Source: an uncultured Coriobacteriales bacterium
GTDB taxonomy: Bacteria; Actinomycetota; Coriobacteriia; Coriobacteriales; UMGS124
Length of the DNA: 50,727 nt
Reading direction: 5' to 3'
NCBI GenBank assembly: GCA_902464015.1
Contig: CABQHM010000021.1
Location: 1 to 50,727, forward strand
Shown here: positions 41,851 to 50,399 of the stretch, in pieces
Layout: every line of letters starts with the position of its first letter
Position numbering within the stretch: the first letter of the stretch is position 1
Notes under the pieces: generated by a model
The model's database searches: none
What the model was told of the DNA's origin: nothing
Seen by the model: the letters and a program-made list of their open reading frames with translations, nothing else
Made by a program: the position numbers and the translations under genes

Positions 41851-42777
41851 CTACTTCGTAGTCTTGGCGAGGGGAACGAGGACCATATTCATGCCCTCAA
41901 CCTCGATGTGCAATGCACCTTCGATAATCTTGACATCAATTGCCTCGGAATCAGCGTCAAAGATGTACGTATCCTCAGACTTCTCAGCCCAGGTGCCTTC
42001 GACGACACTGGGGTCAGACTCAGGGTCATCGATCTCGGTCAGAGCGAAGGTGCCATCCTCGGCCACGTCGATCGTGACAGAAATGCCCAGCGAGGAAAGA
42101 AGTGCCGACCACTTGGCGTCGTCGAGCTCGTTTTCACCCATGCCCTCCATGGCAACGAGCGTCCAAGAGCCAACAATGCCCTCGTGCTTGGCGTCATACT
42201 GGTCGGGATAGGTCGCGAAGGCCCATGCGCCAGACAGGACGTCCTTGGCGCGAGCAAAAATGGAGGTGATCTCCATGCCCTCGGCGCTCTCAACATTGAC
42301 CAGGCTCAGGCCGTCAATCGTGAAGTTACTGGCCTCGCCGTCCTCGGTCGTGACGACGAGCTCAGTGTCGGAGACCTGCTCCCACGTGACCTTAGCCTCG
42401 GTGTTCTGGAGCTGGTCGTCGACCTCGCCCTCGGCCTGCTCAACAGACTCGCCTGCGACACCCTCGGCGGCGGCCTCAGCCTCTGCATCAGAGCCGTCAA
42501 TCATGGCAACCTTAAAGGTGCCCGTGCCATCAGCCTTGAGCTCATAGGTCGTGGTGGCAAGAATGGTGAGGAGCGCGAGAACTTCGAGGGTTTCCTCGTC
42601 ATCGCAGTCAACGGCGATCATGACCCACGTGCCCTCTACGTCGGCACCCTTGGGCTCTGCGGCAGCCTTCTCGTCCTTCTTCTCCTCTGCCAAGGCGAGC
42701 GCGGGAAGTGCCGCAAGACTCGCTGCGGCGGCGGCGAGAACGAAGTTGCGGCGGGTAAGGGAAGCGGTGACACTCAT
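41851..42777 (-). CDS. Tat-exported two-domain lipocalin-like protein
   Basis: A 308-residue protein. Start ATG 42777 has TTGGAGA upstream and opens a Tat signal (ASLTRRNFVLAAAAASLAAL). The mature part has two similar beta-rich domains, each opening with a GxW motif (GTWVMIAVDCDD near 47 and GSWTLVAMEGMG near 187) and containing a D-GTG-F or DGTF turn, like calycin/lipocalin-type proteins. It has an acidic linker in the middle. It may bind a small molecule outside the membrane. I do not recognise a named family, and no catalytic motif is visible. Confidence 0.7.
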   Translation of the reverse strand: MSVTASLTRRNFVLAAAAASLAALPALALAEEKKDEKAAAEPKGADVEGTWVMIAVDCDDEETLEVLALLTILATTTYELKADGTGTFKVAMIDGSDAEAEAAAEGVAGESVEQAEGEVDDQLQNTEAKVTWEQVSDTELVVTTEDGEASNFTIDGLSLVNVESAEGMEITSIFARAKDVLSGAWAFATYPDQYDAKHEGIVGSWTLVAMEGMGENELDDAKWSALLSSLGISVTIDVAEDGTFALTEIDDPESDPSVVEGTWAEKSEDTYIFDADSEAIDVKIIEGALHIEVEGMNMVLVPLAKTTK

Positions 42778-42992
42778 AATGGTCTCCAATCCGTACGGCG
42801 CATCAAAAACACCCCAAAACCGCTGAATGCGGCGACTAAAGTATACACGATGTCCATGCGGCTTGCCCCCTATGCCCACGTCATATCGACCGAATGGCGG
42901 GTGAAAAGGTGGCCCCCGCGTGAAATTGTTTTAAATGTAAAGCAAGCGGGCATATAGCGCCCAGTATCGTTCTCCCAAACAAAGGAGTTCCC

Positions 42993-43319
42993 ATGGCCGA
43001 GATTACCCTGACCGCAGCCAACTTCAAACAGGAAGTCCTCGATTCCGATGTGCCCGTGCTCATCGACTTTTGGGCCACCTGGTGCGGACCCTGCCGCATC
43101 ATTGCCCCCATCATTGCCCAAATTGCCGACGAGTACGCCGGCAAGCTCAAGGTGTGCAAGTGCGACACCGACGCCGAGCCCCTGCTCGCCGGCCAGTTCG
43201 GCATCCAGTCCATCCCGACGCTTGTCATCATGAAGGGCGGTCAGCCCGTTGCCCGCACCATGGGTGCCATGCCGAAAGCCCAGCTTGAAAGGTTCATCGA
43301 GGACGCAGGCGTGCTGTAA
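42993..43319 (+). CDS. trxA: Thioredoxin
   Basis: A 108-residue thioredoxin with the redox pair WCGPC (Cys31, Cys34), the cis-Pro loop SIPT near 75, and standard length. It keeps cytoplasmic thiols reduced with electrons from thioredoxin reductase, which is not nearby. AAAGGAGTTCCC precedes the ATG. A strong terminator follows, so the gene stands alone. The family is large, so trxA is used by role and length. Confidence 0.9.
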   Translation: MAEITLTAANFKQEVLDSDVPVLIDFWATWCGPCRIIAPIIAQIADEYAGKLKVCKCDTDAEPLLAGQFGIQSIPTLVIMKGGQPVARTMGAMPKAQLERFIEDAGVL

Positions 43320-43347
43320 GGGCACGTTGCTGCTTATAAAAAGCACG

Positions 43348-43390
43348 AAGGCCGGCAACCCGTCGTTGAAGATGGGTTGCCGGCCTTTTT
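43348..43390 (+). terminator. Strong terminator after thioredoxin
   Basis: AAGGCCGGCAACCC at 43348-43361 pairs with GGGTTGCCGGCCTT at 43374-43387, ending TTTTT. Confidence 0.93.
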
Positions 43391-43405
43391 CATGCAAGAA
43401 AACTT

Positions 43406-43439
43406 GAGGTTGAGACACGCTCCTGCTTGTCTCAACCTC
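43406..43439 (-). terminator. Terminator after cation transporter
   Basis: GAGGTTGAGACA at 43406-43417 pairs with TGTCTCAACCTC at 43428-43439; on the minus strand AAGTTTTCTTG follows. Confidence 0.85.
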
Positions 43440-43445
43440 GAACGG

Positions 43446-44465
43446 TTACTCTTCGGGCATTGCGCGCTGGATTTGGCGCTGGCGCTCCACGCTGGAGAGG
43501 TTCTCGGACTCGATATAGATACGCGCCGCCTGGGGGAATCGCGCCTTAAGCGCACGTTCCACACGGTCGATGGCAGCCATAACCTCGTCGCCCGCGGCAT
43601 CCTTGCGGAAGGTCGCATCCACTGCCATGAGCATGTTGGAAGGGCCAAAGTACATGGTGAGCACACCACCGGCCTTCTCGATGACAGGGTCGGCCTCAAT
43701 GATGGCGCGCGCGTCGATAAGCTCGGCGCGGCTCATGCCCTCGCCCACAAGCAGGCCCTTCGACTCGCGCAGCATCACAACGGAAACGCACATGAGCAGA
43801 AGGCCGATGATGATGGAGGCTATGCCGTCGAACACGGAGTTGCCAGTAATCTGCGTGAGGATAAGACCGATGAGCGCAAAGCAAAGGCCCAGCTCAGCAG
43901 CGGAGTCCTCAAGCAAAACGGTATAGTTGCTGGGGTCCTTGCACTCCTTGATGTACTCGAAGATACCCTTGGTGCCGCGAGCGGCGTTCACCGTCTTGAT
44001 TGCAACACGCAGCGAGGCGCCCTCAATAAGCATGGCCGCGATAAGCACGATGTAGCTCATGAGCAAGTCGCCGTGCTCAACCGGGCCAGCAAGAGAAGCT
44101 TGCACCGCATGAATGCCCTGCATGAGAGAGACGCCGCCGCCCAACGCAAACACCGACACAGCAACGACGAGCGTCCAGAAGTACAGCTCTTTACCAAAGC
44201 CGAACGGATGCTCAATAGTCGCAGGCTTCTTCGCCTGACGCATACCATACAGCACAAGGAAACCGTTGCCCGAGTCGACGATAGAGTGGATGCCCTCCGA
44301 CACCATGGCCGCCGAGCCAGAAATGGCTGCGGCGATGAACTTGACGATACCCACCGCGATGTTCGAGGCAATGGCCGCAAGCACCGATGCCTTACTTGAG
44401 TGCTTTTCGGGGGCATCTTGAGATGCGGGGGTGGCAGAGGTCATAGGTTGTGCAGGGTCGGGCAT
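43446..44465 (-). CDS. Cation diffusion facilitator family transporter
   Basis: A 339-residue, six-TM CDF protein (residues about 35-215) with a cytoplasmic C-terminal domain (about 255-339). TM2 holds the metal-site pattern SEGIHSIVDSGNG (His and Asp four apart), followed by HPFGFGKELYFW. It exchanges Zn2+, Fe2+ or similar metals for protons. The ion is not readable from sequence. A GGAG site lies about 9 bases upstream of ATG 44465. Confidence 0.88.
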   Translation of the reverse strand: MPDPAQPMTSATPASQDAPEKHSSKASVLAAIASNIAVGIVKFIAAAISGSAAMVSEGIHSIVDSGNGFLVLYGMRQAKKPATIEHPFGFGKELYFWTLVVAVSVFALGGGVSLMQGIHAVQASLAGPVEHGDLLMSYIVLIAAMLIEGASLRVAIKTVNAARGTKGIFEYIKECKDPSNYTVLLEDSAAELGLCFALIGLILTQITGNSVFDGIASIIIGLLLMCVSVVMLRESKGLLVGEGMSRAELIDARAIIEADPVIEKAGGVLTMYFGPSNMLMAVDATFRKDAAGDEVMAAIDRVERALKARFPQAARIYIESENLSSVERQRQIQRAMPEE

Positions 44466-44808
44466 ACAAGAACCAACTCCAATTACTCGTAGGCGAAAAA
44501 TACCTGATTACAATACCCATCCCACAAGTAAACTTGCAGGCCAGAAGGGCAAATATATGACGCGCAAAGGAACTCCGCAATTTGTACGGCCCTGAGGGCT
44601 GCGACCGCGACCCATGCGGGGACCCGCCTCGAACCTCATCCCAAAGATTGCCATATCGCAATAAGTAGGACTTTTCATGCCGACCTTATGCCTTCCCATG
44701 ACAAGCAGGCGTATGCTGGAGCAGTTTGCGTTTTAAGCTTGGCACCATCATGGCGCCTGACCAAAACGAGTCTCGCGATCACGTCGAGACCGCCAAGAAA
44801 GGACTCCC
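44466..44808. other. Intergenic region, 343 bp
   Basis: Between divergent genes at 44465 and 44809. A small hairpin GTCTCG/CGAGAC (44770-44775 and 44785-44790) lies just upstream of the ribosome binding site AAAGGAC of the PPIase gene. Nothing else recognised. Confidence 0.4.
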
Positions 44809-46374
44809 ATGCACAAGAACGGATTTCTCACCCTTTCGCGCCGCCACGCACGACTCGTCGCGCTGCTCCTCGCCGGCGCCCTCGTGACGCCCATGATTTC
44901 CGGCTGCGGCGCCGACGCCTCCACGGCCGACAACTCTGGCGAGCAGGCCGAGACCACGGCAACGCAGGTCACCAAGTCCGACACGAGCGCAACGACCGAC
45001 ACGCAGGAAGCCCCGACGTTTGACTTCAGCGCAGGCATCGACGAGAACGGTCACTGGACGGGCGTCAAGGCGCTTGACTACGTAAAGCTGCCCAGCGATT
45101 ACAAGTCGATTTCCATCCCCGCCTCTGAGGTGACGCCCACCGACGAAGAAGTCCAGTCGATGATTTCCTCGATTACCTCGGGATATGCGACTCTTGAGCA
45201 GGTGACCGACCGCGCTGTGGCCGATGGCGACACCGTCAACATCGACTACGTTGGCAGCGTCGACGGCACAGAGTTTGAGGGCGGTTCGACCCAGGGCAAC
45301 GGCATCGTGGTCACCATTGGCGTCACCCAGTACATCGACGACTTCCTCGACCAGCTCGTGGGCCACAAGCCCGGCGAGACCTTCGACGTCAACGTCACGT
45401 TCCCCGAGGAATACGGCGTCGAAGAGCTCAACGGCAAGGATGCCGTGTTCTCTGGCACCATCAACTACATCCAGGAGACGAAGCAGCCCGACGTCACCGA
45501 TGAGTGGGTCGAAAAGACCCTCAAGGACAAGTACGGCTGGACGACCGTCGCCGAGATGGACAAGGAAATCAGGGACGGCCTGCAGTACAAGCACTCCGCC
45601 GACTACGTGCGCAGCTACGTTCTGGAGAACTCCGAGGTCAGCGAGATTCCGGCTTCGATTGTGGACCAGCAGGCCGCGCAGCTTGTGTATCAGTACGAGT
45701 ATTATGCCAACATGTATGGAACCGATCTCGCGAGCTTCCTCAAAATGTCCGCTGGCGTTGAGACCACCGACGAGCTCGTAGAGAAAAACAAGGAGAGCCT
45801 GGCAGACGCCGCCAAGGTGTACCTCGTGTTCCAGGCAGTCGCTGAGGACGCCGGCATTGAGGTGACGCCTGACGAGCTCACGAACTACCTCACCTCGGTC
45901 AGCGGCAACTCTGACACCGCCAGCCTTGAGGCAAAGTACGGCAAGGGCTACCTCGCCCTTCAGGCCCTCGTGCAGAAGACCGGCGAATACTTGGTAAGCC
46001 AAGCAGTTGTCACGGACGACACCAGTACCGCCGATGCCGAGGAGGCAGAGAACGCGAACGCCGATACGGACAAGAAGGCTGACTCTGACGCCGCATCCGA
46101 CAAGAAGGCCGATACAGATAAGGCAGAAGACGCCTCAGGCAAGGACGCCGCTGCCGACAAGAGCGGCGATTCCACGGCCAAGGACTCCGATACCGAGAGG
46201 GTGGAGTCCGACAGCGCAGCCAAGGAGGCCAACGCCGACAAGGCAACCTCTGGCACCTCGGCTGGCAAGGAGGACAATACCGCATCCAAGGATTCTGGCA
46301 CAAGCACCAACAAGAGCAGCGACACGACGAGCAAGGATTCCGACTCGGACGCCGACACGAAGGCCGCGAAGTAG
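44809..46374 (+). CDS. Trigger-factor-like peptidyl-prolyl isomerase lipoprotein
   Basis: A 521-residue protein with a lipoprotein signal (TPMISGC, acylated Cys33), so it sits on the outer face of the membrane. Residues about 143-220 are an FKBP-type PPIase domain (VADGDTVNIDYVGSVDGTEF and PGETFDVNVTFPEEYG), and 225-400 match the helical part of trigger factor. This is a membrane-anchored folding helper for exported proteins rather than the ribosome-bound factor. The last 120 residues are a Ser/Asp/Lys/Ala-rich low-complexity tail with repeated DKKAD-like units. A terminator follows. Confidence 0.88.
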   Translation: MHKNGFLTLSRRHARLVALLLAGALVTPMISGCGADASTADNSGEQAETTATQVTKSDTSATTDTQEAPTFDFSAGIDENGHWTGVKALDYVKLPSDYKSISIPASEVTPTDEEVQSMISSITSGYATLEQVTDRAVADGDTVNIDYVGSVDGTEFEGGSTQGNGIVVTIGVTQYIDDFLDQLVGHKPGETFDVNVTFPEEYGVEELNGKDAVFSGTINYIQETKQPDVTDEWVEKTLKDKYGWTTVAEMDKEIRDGLQYKHSADYVRSYVLENSEVSEIPASIVDQQAAQLVYQYEYYANMYGTDLASFLKMSAGVETTDELVEKNKESLADAAKVYLVFQAVAEDAGIEVTPDELTNYLTSVSGNSDTASLEAKYGKGYLALQALVQKTGEYLVSQAVVTDDTSTADAEEAENANADTDKKADSDAASDKKADTDKAEDASGKDAAADKSGDSTAKDSDTERVESDSAAKEANADKATSGTSAGKEDNTASKDSGTSTNKSSDTTSKDSDSDADTKAAK

Positions 46375-46410
46375 ATTCGTTCTCCCAGTCTTCGGCAAGC
46401 AGCATCGATG

Positions 46411-46450
46411 GGGCGGCCCAACCAAGCATTTGGTAGGGCCGCCCTTCTTG
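46411..46450 (+). terminator. Terminator after PPIase lipoprotein
   Basis: GGGCGGCCC at 46411-46419 pairs with GGGCCGCCC at 46436-46444, plus inner ACCA/TGGT pairing, followed by TTCTTG. Confidence 0.85.
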
Positions 46451-46482
46451 TTGGCTGTCTTGGGTGGATGCAGCCACTGACA

Positions 46483-46515
46483 TCTGACCTTATCCAATCT
46501 GACCCTATTCTGACC
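46483..46515. promoter_or_regulatory. Three direct TCTGACC repeats upstream of pdxS
   Basis: TCTGACC at 46483-46489, 46498-46504 and 46509-46515, followed by an AT-rich stretch (46516-46560) that should hold the pdxS promoter. Direct repeats before pdxST are what MocR-type PdxR regulators bind in other Gram-positive bacteria; no such gene is seen nearby. Confidence 0.45.
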
Positions 46516-46608
46516 ATATAAATTATTTCTTTATTGGATATATCGATAAGCTCAGTTTTTCCCTAAAGTTGCACGTCATCAAACGCGCCCCAACCGAAGG
46601 GATACCCA

Positions 46609-47511
46609 ATGACTGACGCAAATCAGACAAACCAGCCTGGTTCCACCCGCTACGAGCTCAACAAGCAGCTTGCCCAAATGCTCAAAGGCGGCGTCATCAT
46701 GGACGTCACCACGCCTGAGCAGGCTCGCATCGCCGAGGAAGCCGGTGCCTGCGCCGTCATGGCGCTCGAACGCATCCCCGCCGACATCCGCGCCGCTGGC
46801 GGCGTCAGCCGTATGAGCGACCCCAAGATGATCCGCGGAATCCAGGAAGCCGTGTCCATTCCCGTTATGGCCAAGTGCCGTATCGGCCACTTCGTGGAAG
46901 CCCAGCTCCTGCAGGCCATTGAGATTGACTACATCGACGAGTCCGAGGTCCTCTCCCCTGCCGACGACACCTACCACATCGACAAGACGCGCTTCTCGGT
47001 GCCGTTCGTATGCGGTGCGCGCGATTTGGGCGAGGCCCTGCGCCGCATCGCCGAAGGCGCGTCCATGATCCGCACGAAAGGCGAGCCCGGCACGGGCGAC
47101 GTCGTGCAGGCCGTGCGCCACATGCGCAAGATGAACAGCCAGATCCGTCACGTCGTCTCCCTGCGCGATGACGAGCTGTTCGAGGAGGCCAAGCAGCTGC
47201 AAGTACCCGTTGAGCTGGTGCGTTACGTGCATGACAACGGTCGCCTTCCTGTGGTGAACTTTGCCGCCGGCGGCGTGGCCACCCCTGCCGACGCCGCCCT
47301 CATGATGCAGCTGGGTGCCGAGGGTGTATTCGTGGGTTCGGGCATCTTCAAGAGCGGCAACCCCGCCAAGCGCGCCCGCGCCATCGTGCAGGCCACGGCC
47401 AACTTCAACGACGCCAAGCTCATCGCTGAACTCTCTTGCGACCTGGGCGAAGCCATGGTGGGCATCAACGAGCAGGAAATACAGCTCATCATGGAGGAGC
47501 GCGGCCGCTAG
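46609..47511 (+). CDS. pdxS: Pyridoxal 5'-phosphate synthase lyase subunit PdxS
   Basis: A 300-residue protein, nearly full length for PdxS. It makes PLP from ribose 5-phosphate, glyceraldehyde 3-phosphate and ammonia in a 12-mer with PdxT. Family blocks: KGGVIMDVTTPEQARIAEEA, MALERIPADIRAAGG, VSIPVMAKCRIGHFVEAQ with Lys89 as the catalytic lysine of the PdxS barrel, and later PVVNFAAGGVATPADAALMM, GAEGVFVGSGIFKS. A phosphate loop (GVATPADAA) is present. The partner pdxT lies 213 bp downstream, unusually far, with a long inverted repeat between. Confidence 0.96.
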   Translation: MTDANQTNQPGSTRYELNKQLAQMLKGGVIMDVTTPEQARIAEEAGACAVMALERIPADIRAAGGVSRMSDPKMIRGIQEAVSIPVMAKCRIGHFVEAQLLQAIEIDYIDESEVLSPADDTYHIDKTRFSVPFVCGARDLGEALRRIAEGASMIRTKGEPGTGDVVQAVRHMRKMNSQIRHVVSLRDDELFEEAKQLQVPVELVRYVHDNGRLPVVNFAAGGVATPADAALMMQLGAEGVFVGSGIFKSGNPAKRARAIVQATANFNDAKLIAELSCDLGEAMVGINEQEIQLIMEERGR

Positions 47512-47522
47512 CATCACAGGGT

Positions 47523-47602
47523 CGTGAAGGCTTCCTCCGTGCTCAGACAGTCCTCGCGGCAAAGAGCGCCGCTGCGGAACTGCGTCGGAGGAAGCCTTCA
47601 CG
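47523..47602. repeat. 17-bp perfect inverted repeat between pdxS and pdxT
   Basis: CGTGAAGGCTTCCTCCG at 47523-47539 and its reverse complement at 47586-47602 around a 46-bp spacer that itself holds GCGGC...GCCGC pairing. No T-run on either side, so it is not a standard terminator. It could be an RNA element that lowers pdxT expression, a processing site, or the footprint of a small mobile element. Confidence 0.75.
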
Positions 47603-47724
47603 AGGCGTGACGACCTTCTCGCGCTTGTAAGGGCTAAAACCCAGCGGTGCCCTCGTTGCAGGAAAATCCCGCGCGGAAACGTCGCTGTTTCCACACGCTG
47701 TTAAATACAAACCCGGAGATTCAC

Positions 47725-48309
47725 ATGTCACACGTTGTTGGCGTCTTGGCAGTACAGGGCGCGTTTATTGAGCATGAGCAGCGCTTGGAGGCACTCGGGG
47801 CGCAGTGCGTCGAGCTGCGCCAGGCATCTGACCTCGAAAAGCCGTTTGACCGACTCGTCTTGCCCGGCGGGGAAAGCACCGCACAAGCAAAAATGCTTCA
47901 TGAGCTAGGGATGTTCGAGACGCTGCACGCACGCATCACCGCTGGTATGCCCGTACTCGCCACGTGTGCAGGCCTTATCTTACTAGCCGAAAAGCTCGAA
48001 AACGATCCCACCGTCCATTTCGGCACGCTGCCTGTCACAGTACGGCGCAACGCCTATGGTCGCCAACTTGGCAGCTTTCATGCAGAAGGCATGCTGTTGG
48101 ACGAAACGGGAGCCGCATCAAGGACACCGCTCCCCGCTACGTTTATCCGAGCTCCTCGCATCGTCGAGATTCGCGACAGCGTCCAGCCTCTCGTCACGCT
48201 GTCGGACGGTACAGTTGCCGCCGTACGCTATGGCAACCAACTTGCCTGCGCATTCCATCCCGAGCTTGATCCCGACCCGCGCATCCACGAGCTGTTCCTC
48301 CATCTTTAA
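47725..48309 (+). CDS. pdxT: Pyridoxal 5'-phosphate synthase glutaminase subunit PdxT
   Basis: A 194-residue class I glutamine amidotransferase that feeds ammonia to PdxS. Start ATG 47725 with CGGAGAT upstream. Blocks: VGVLAVQGAFIEHEQRLEAL, LPGGEST (47-53), nucleophile Cys81 in ATCAGLILLA, and AFHPELDPD near 176-184 with His and Glu of the triad. A short family insert with FIRAPRI is present. Normal length. The separation from pdxS suggests that the pair is not strictly one transcript. Confidence 0.95.
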   Translation: MSHVVGVLAVQGAFIEHEQRLEALGAQCVELRQASDLEKPFDRLVLPGGESTAQAKMLHELGMFETLHARITAGMPVLATCAGLILLAEKLENDPTVHFGTLPVTVRRNAYGRQLGSFHAEGMLLDETGAASRTPLPATFIRAPRIVEIRDSVQPLVTLSDGTVAAVRYGNQLACAFHPELDPDPRIHELFLHL

Positions 48310-48402
48310 ACGCCGCCTTGGCCGTTGTACCGACCGCGTACATTGCGAAACCAAGAAGAATATCCTTTGCACGTGTTCATCGGGCACATGTTCGGGGATA
48401 CT

Positions 48403-48450
48403 GCCTGCAAGGCCGAACGGTTCGGACCGCATCGGCTTTGCAGGCTTTTT
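48403..48450 (+). terminator. Rho-independent terminator between pdxT and UbiB-type kinase
   Basis: GCCTGCAAGGCCGA at 48403-48416 pairs with TCGGCTTTGCAGGC at 48432-48445 (one G-T pair), then TTTTT. It stops the pdx transcript; the next gene starts 37 bases later, so it either has a promoter within this gap or depends on readthrough. Confidence 0.88.
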
Positions 48451-48486
48451 ACGTTCGCGCACTTCGAGGCAAAGTGAGGATGCCGT

Positions 48487-50106
48487 ATGGCAACATTCCG
48501 GGAACTTATGCGCATCGCCGAACTCACAGTCAAGGACAAGACCTCGAGCAAGCGCATGGGCGAGATTCTCTCCATTCTTAAGAAGCACGACGTCGGCCGT
48601 GGCATCAGTCCTGAAAAGGCCGTAGCCATCCTCGAGGATTTGGGGCCCACCTATGTCAAGATGGGTCAGATTGCTTCCAACCGAAGCGACCTTCTGCCCA
48701 AAGACTACTGCGAGGCTTTCGAGAAACTCCGCGCAAATGTTGCACCTATTCCCTTTGCTGAAGTCATCGAAATCATCGAACATGCCTATGGCAAACCTTG
48801 GGACACCGTGTTCTCGTCCATTGAGGAAAAGCCTCTGGGTAGCGCCTCAATTGCCCAGGTACATAAGGCAACGCTTCTCGATGGGTCGAGCGTCGCCGTC
48901 AAGGTCCGAAGACCCGGAATCGTCGACCAGATGGCTGAGGACATCATGCTTATGAAGCATGCGCTCGCCCTTGCCGCTTTCACGACCGACTCAAACGACA
49001 ACATGGTCCTCACCGCAGAGGGCTTCGTCGCAGAGATCGAGCGAACGACCGCAAACGAGCTTGACTTTACTGTAGAGCTCAACAACCTCGTGCGCTTCTA
49101 TAACGACATGGAACGCCAGACGGGCGTCACAAGCCCGCTTCCTTATCCTCAGTTTACCTGCGACAACGTGCTTGTCATGGAATTCGTTGAAGGTGAATCA
49201 ATTGACAAGGTCGCCGTTGCCGATAAAGAGCGTGCAGCTAAGCTTGGCGATTGCTTGGCTCAGAGCTACATCACACAGGTCGTGGACAACGGTTTCTTCC
49301 ACGCCGATCCACATCCAGGCAATATCCTCGTCAAAGATGACCTGATTTGCTGGATCGATCTAGGCATGACCGGCTCGCTTACAAGCGGTGAGCGTGCCTT
49401 GGTGAACAGGGCGCTGGAGGCATTGGCGACCCACAATGTCTTCGACCTGAAGGAAGCGCTTCTCGGCCTTACAAAGGCGAAAGGCCCCATTGACCATGGC
49501 CGACTGATGGGCCAGATCTCCACCTTGCTCAACCAATATGGAACAACCGACATGTCCGACCTCAATATCGGCACGGCACTTTTGGAGATCATCGAGCTGC
49601 TGCGCTCGCAGAACCTCGTTATGACCCCATCAGTGACCATGCTTGCCCGCGGCTTTGTCACACTCGAAGGCGTGCTCAGCCAGCTTGCGCCCAACGTTCA
49701 GATTCTCGATATCGTCTCGTCCCATGTAGCAGCGCAACTTGGCAGCATGGACTCCATCCGCAAGCGGGTTCAGGAATTTGCAGGCACCACGATGGACTCA
49801 GCCAACGCTGCTGCAAAACTGCCGAGACAACTTTCAAACACCCTCACCATGCTCAACCGAGGACAGGTAGAGATCAACGCCGACCTCCAACTGCCCGAAG
49901 GGTTCATGCAACAGCTCCGCGACATTGTGGGCACGCTCTCGCTGTCACTCCTGTCGGCTGGCCTCTTCATCGGCTCGAGCGTCCTGTGCATGACAAACCT
50001 TGAGCCGAAGTTCGGCGAGGTCCCCATACTCGGCGTGCTCGGATACCTGGGCGCCTTCGCCCTGAGCGTGTACGTCCTCTCCCGAGCCAGGAGACGGAAG
50101 AAGTAA
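48487..50106 (+). CDS. ABC1/UbiB-family atypical kinase
   Basis: A 539-residue membrane-associated ABC1 kinase-like protein (UbiB/AarF/COQ8). The kinase-like core has GPTYVKMGQIASNRSDLLP, KPLGSASIAQVHKATLLDG (Ala/Gly-rich nucleotide loop) with VKVRRPGI, and NGFFHADPHPGNILV, WIDLGMTG as catalytic and metal segments. Two membrane segments end the chain (about 475-500 and 510-530). In other bacteria it supports isoprenoid quinone synthesis or lipid handling by ATP-dependent extraction; here menaquinone for anaerobic respiration would be the natural context. GTGAGG precedes ATG 48487. It is followed by a hairpin at 50148. Confidence 0.9.
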   Translation: MATFRELMRIAELTVKDKTSSKRMGEILSILKKHDVGRGISPEKAVAILEDLGPTYVKMGQIASNRSDLLPKDYCEAFEKLRANVAPIPFAEVIEIIEHAYGKPWDTVFSSIEEKPLGSASIAQVHKATLLDGSSVAVKVRRPGIVDQMAEDIMLMKHALALAAFTTDSNDNMVLTAEGFVAEIERTTANELDFTVELNNLVRFYNDMERQTGVTSPLPYPQFTCDNVLVMEFVEGESIDKVAVADKERAAKLGDCLAQSYITQVVDNGFFHADPHPGNILVKDDLICWIDLGMTGSLTSGERALVNRALEALATHNVFDLKEALLGLTKAKGPIDHGRLMGQISTLLNQYGTTDMSDLNIGTALLEIIELLRSQNLVMTPSVTMLARGFVTLEGVLSQLAPNVQILDIVSSHVAAQLGSMDSIRKRVQEFAGTTMDSANAAAKLPRQLSNTLTMLNRGQVEINADLQLPEGFMQQLRDIVGTLSLSLLSAGLFIGSSVLCMTNLEPKFGEVPILGVLGYLGAFALSVYVLSRARRRKK

Positions 50107-50147
50107 CGCCGGCCGGATAAGGTGCCGACTGACCATATGTGAAAAAG

Positions 50148-50183
50148 GAGGGTCCCTCGACTTACAAAAGCCGAGGGACCCTC
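50148..50183. terminator. Terminator between UbiB-type gene and rRNA
   Basis: GAGGGTCCCTCG at 50148-50159 pairs with CGAGGGACCCTC at 50172-50183. On the minus strand TTTTTC follows, so it is strongest as an end for leftward rRNA transcription, and it can also end the plus-strand gene. Confidence 0.85.
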
Positions 50184-50293
50184 ACCATGTGCTATGAAAC
50201 TAAGCGGTCTGCACAGGAAACGATCCGCCATATCCTCAGCAGTGAGACCAAATGGCTGAAAAATAAGGCAAACAGAGAAAAGTCTCATAAACG

Positions 50294-50319
50294 CGAAAAG
50301 GCCCCAGAGGGCCTTTTCG
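50294..50319 (-). terminator. Terminator directly after 23S rRNA
   Basis: CGAAAAGGCCC at 50294-50304 pairs with GGGCCTTTTCG at 50309-50319 with a 4-base loop and A/T ends, about 80 bp after the 23S 3' end. A weaker pairing AAGGTGTCCC / GGGGACCTT (50355-50398) may be part of 23S 3' processing. Confidence 0.8.
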
Positions 50320-50399
50320 GTGACGCAGGCGCCCTGGGGGCCGCACAGCGCTCGAGGAAGGTGTCCCTTGAGAACGGTCGGGAGCGGAGGGGACCTTGA

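Noticed and set aside
44600..44645. Minus-strand GAGGTTCGAGGCGGG as possible tRNA T-arm
   Set aside because: No matching acceptor stem or anticodon arm upstream.
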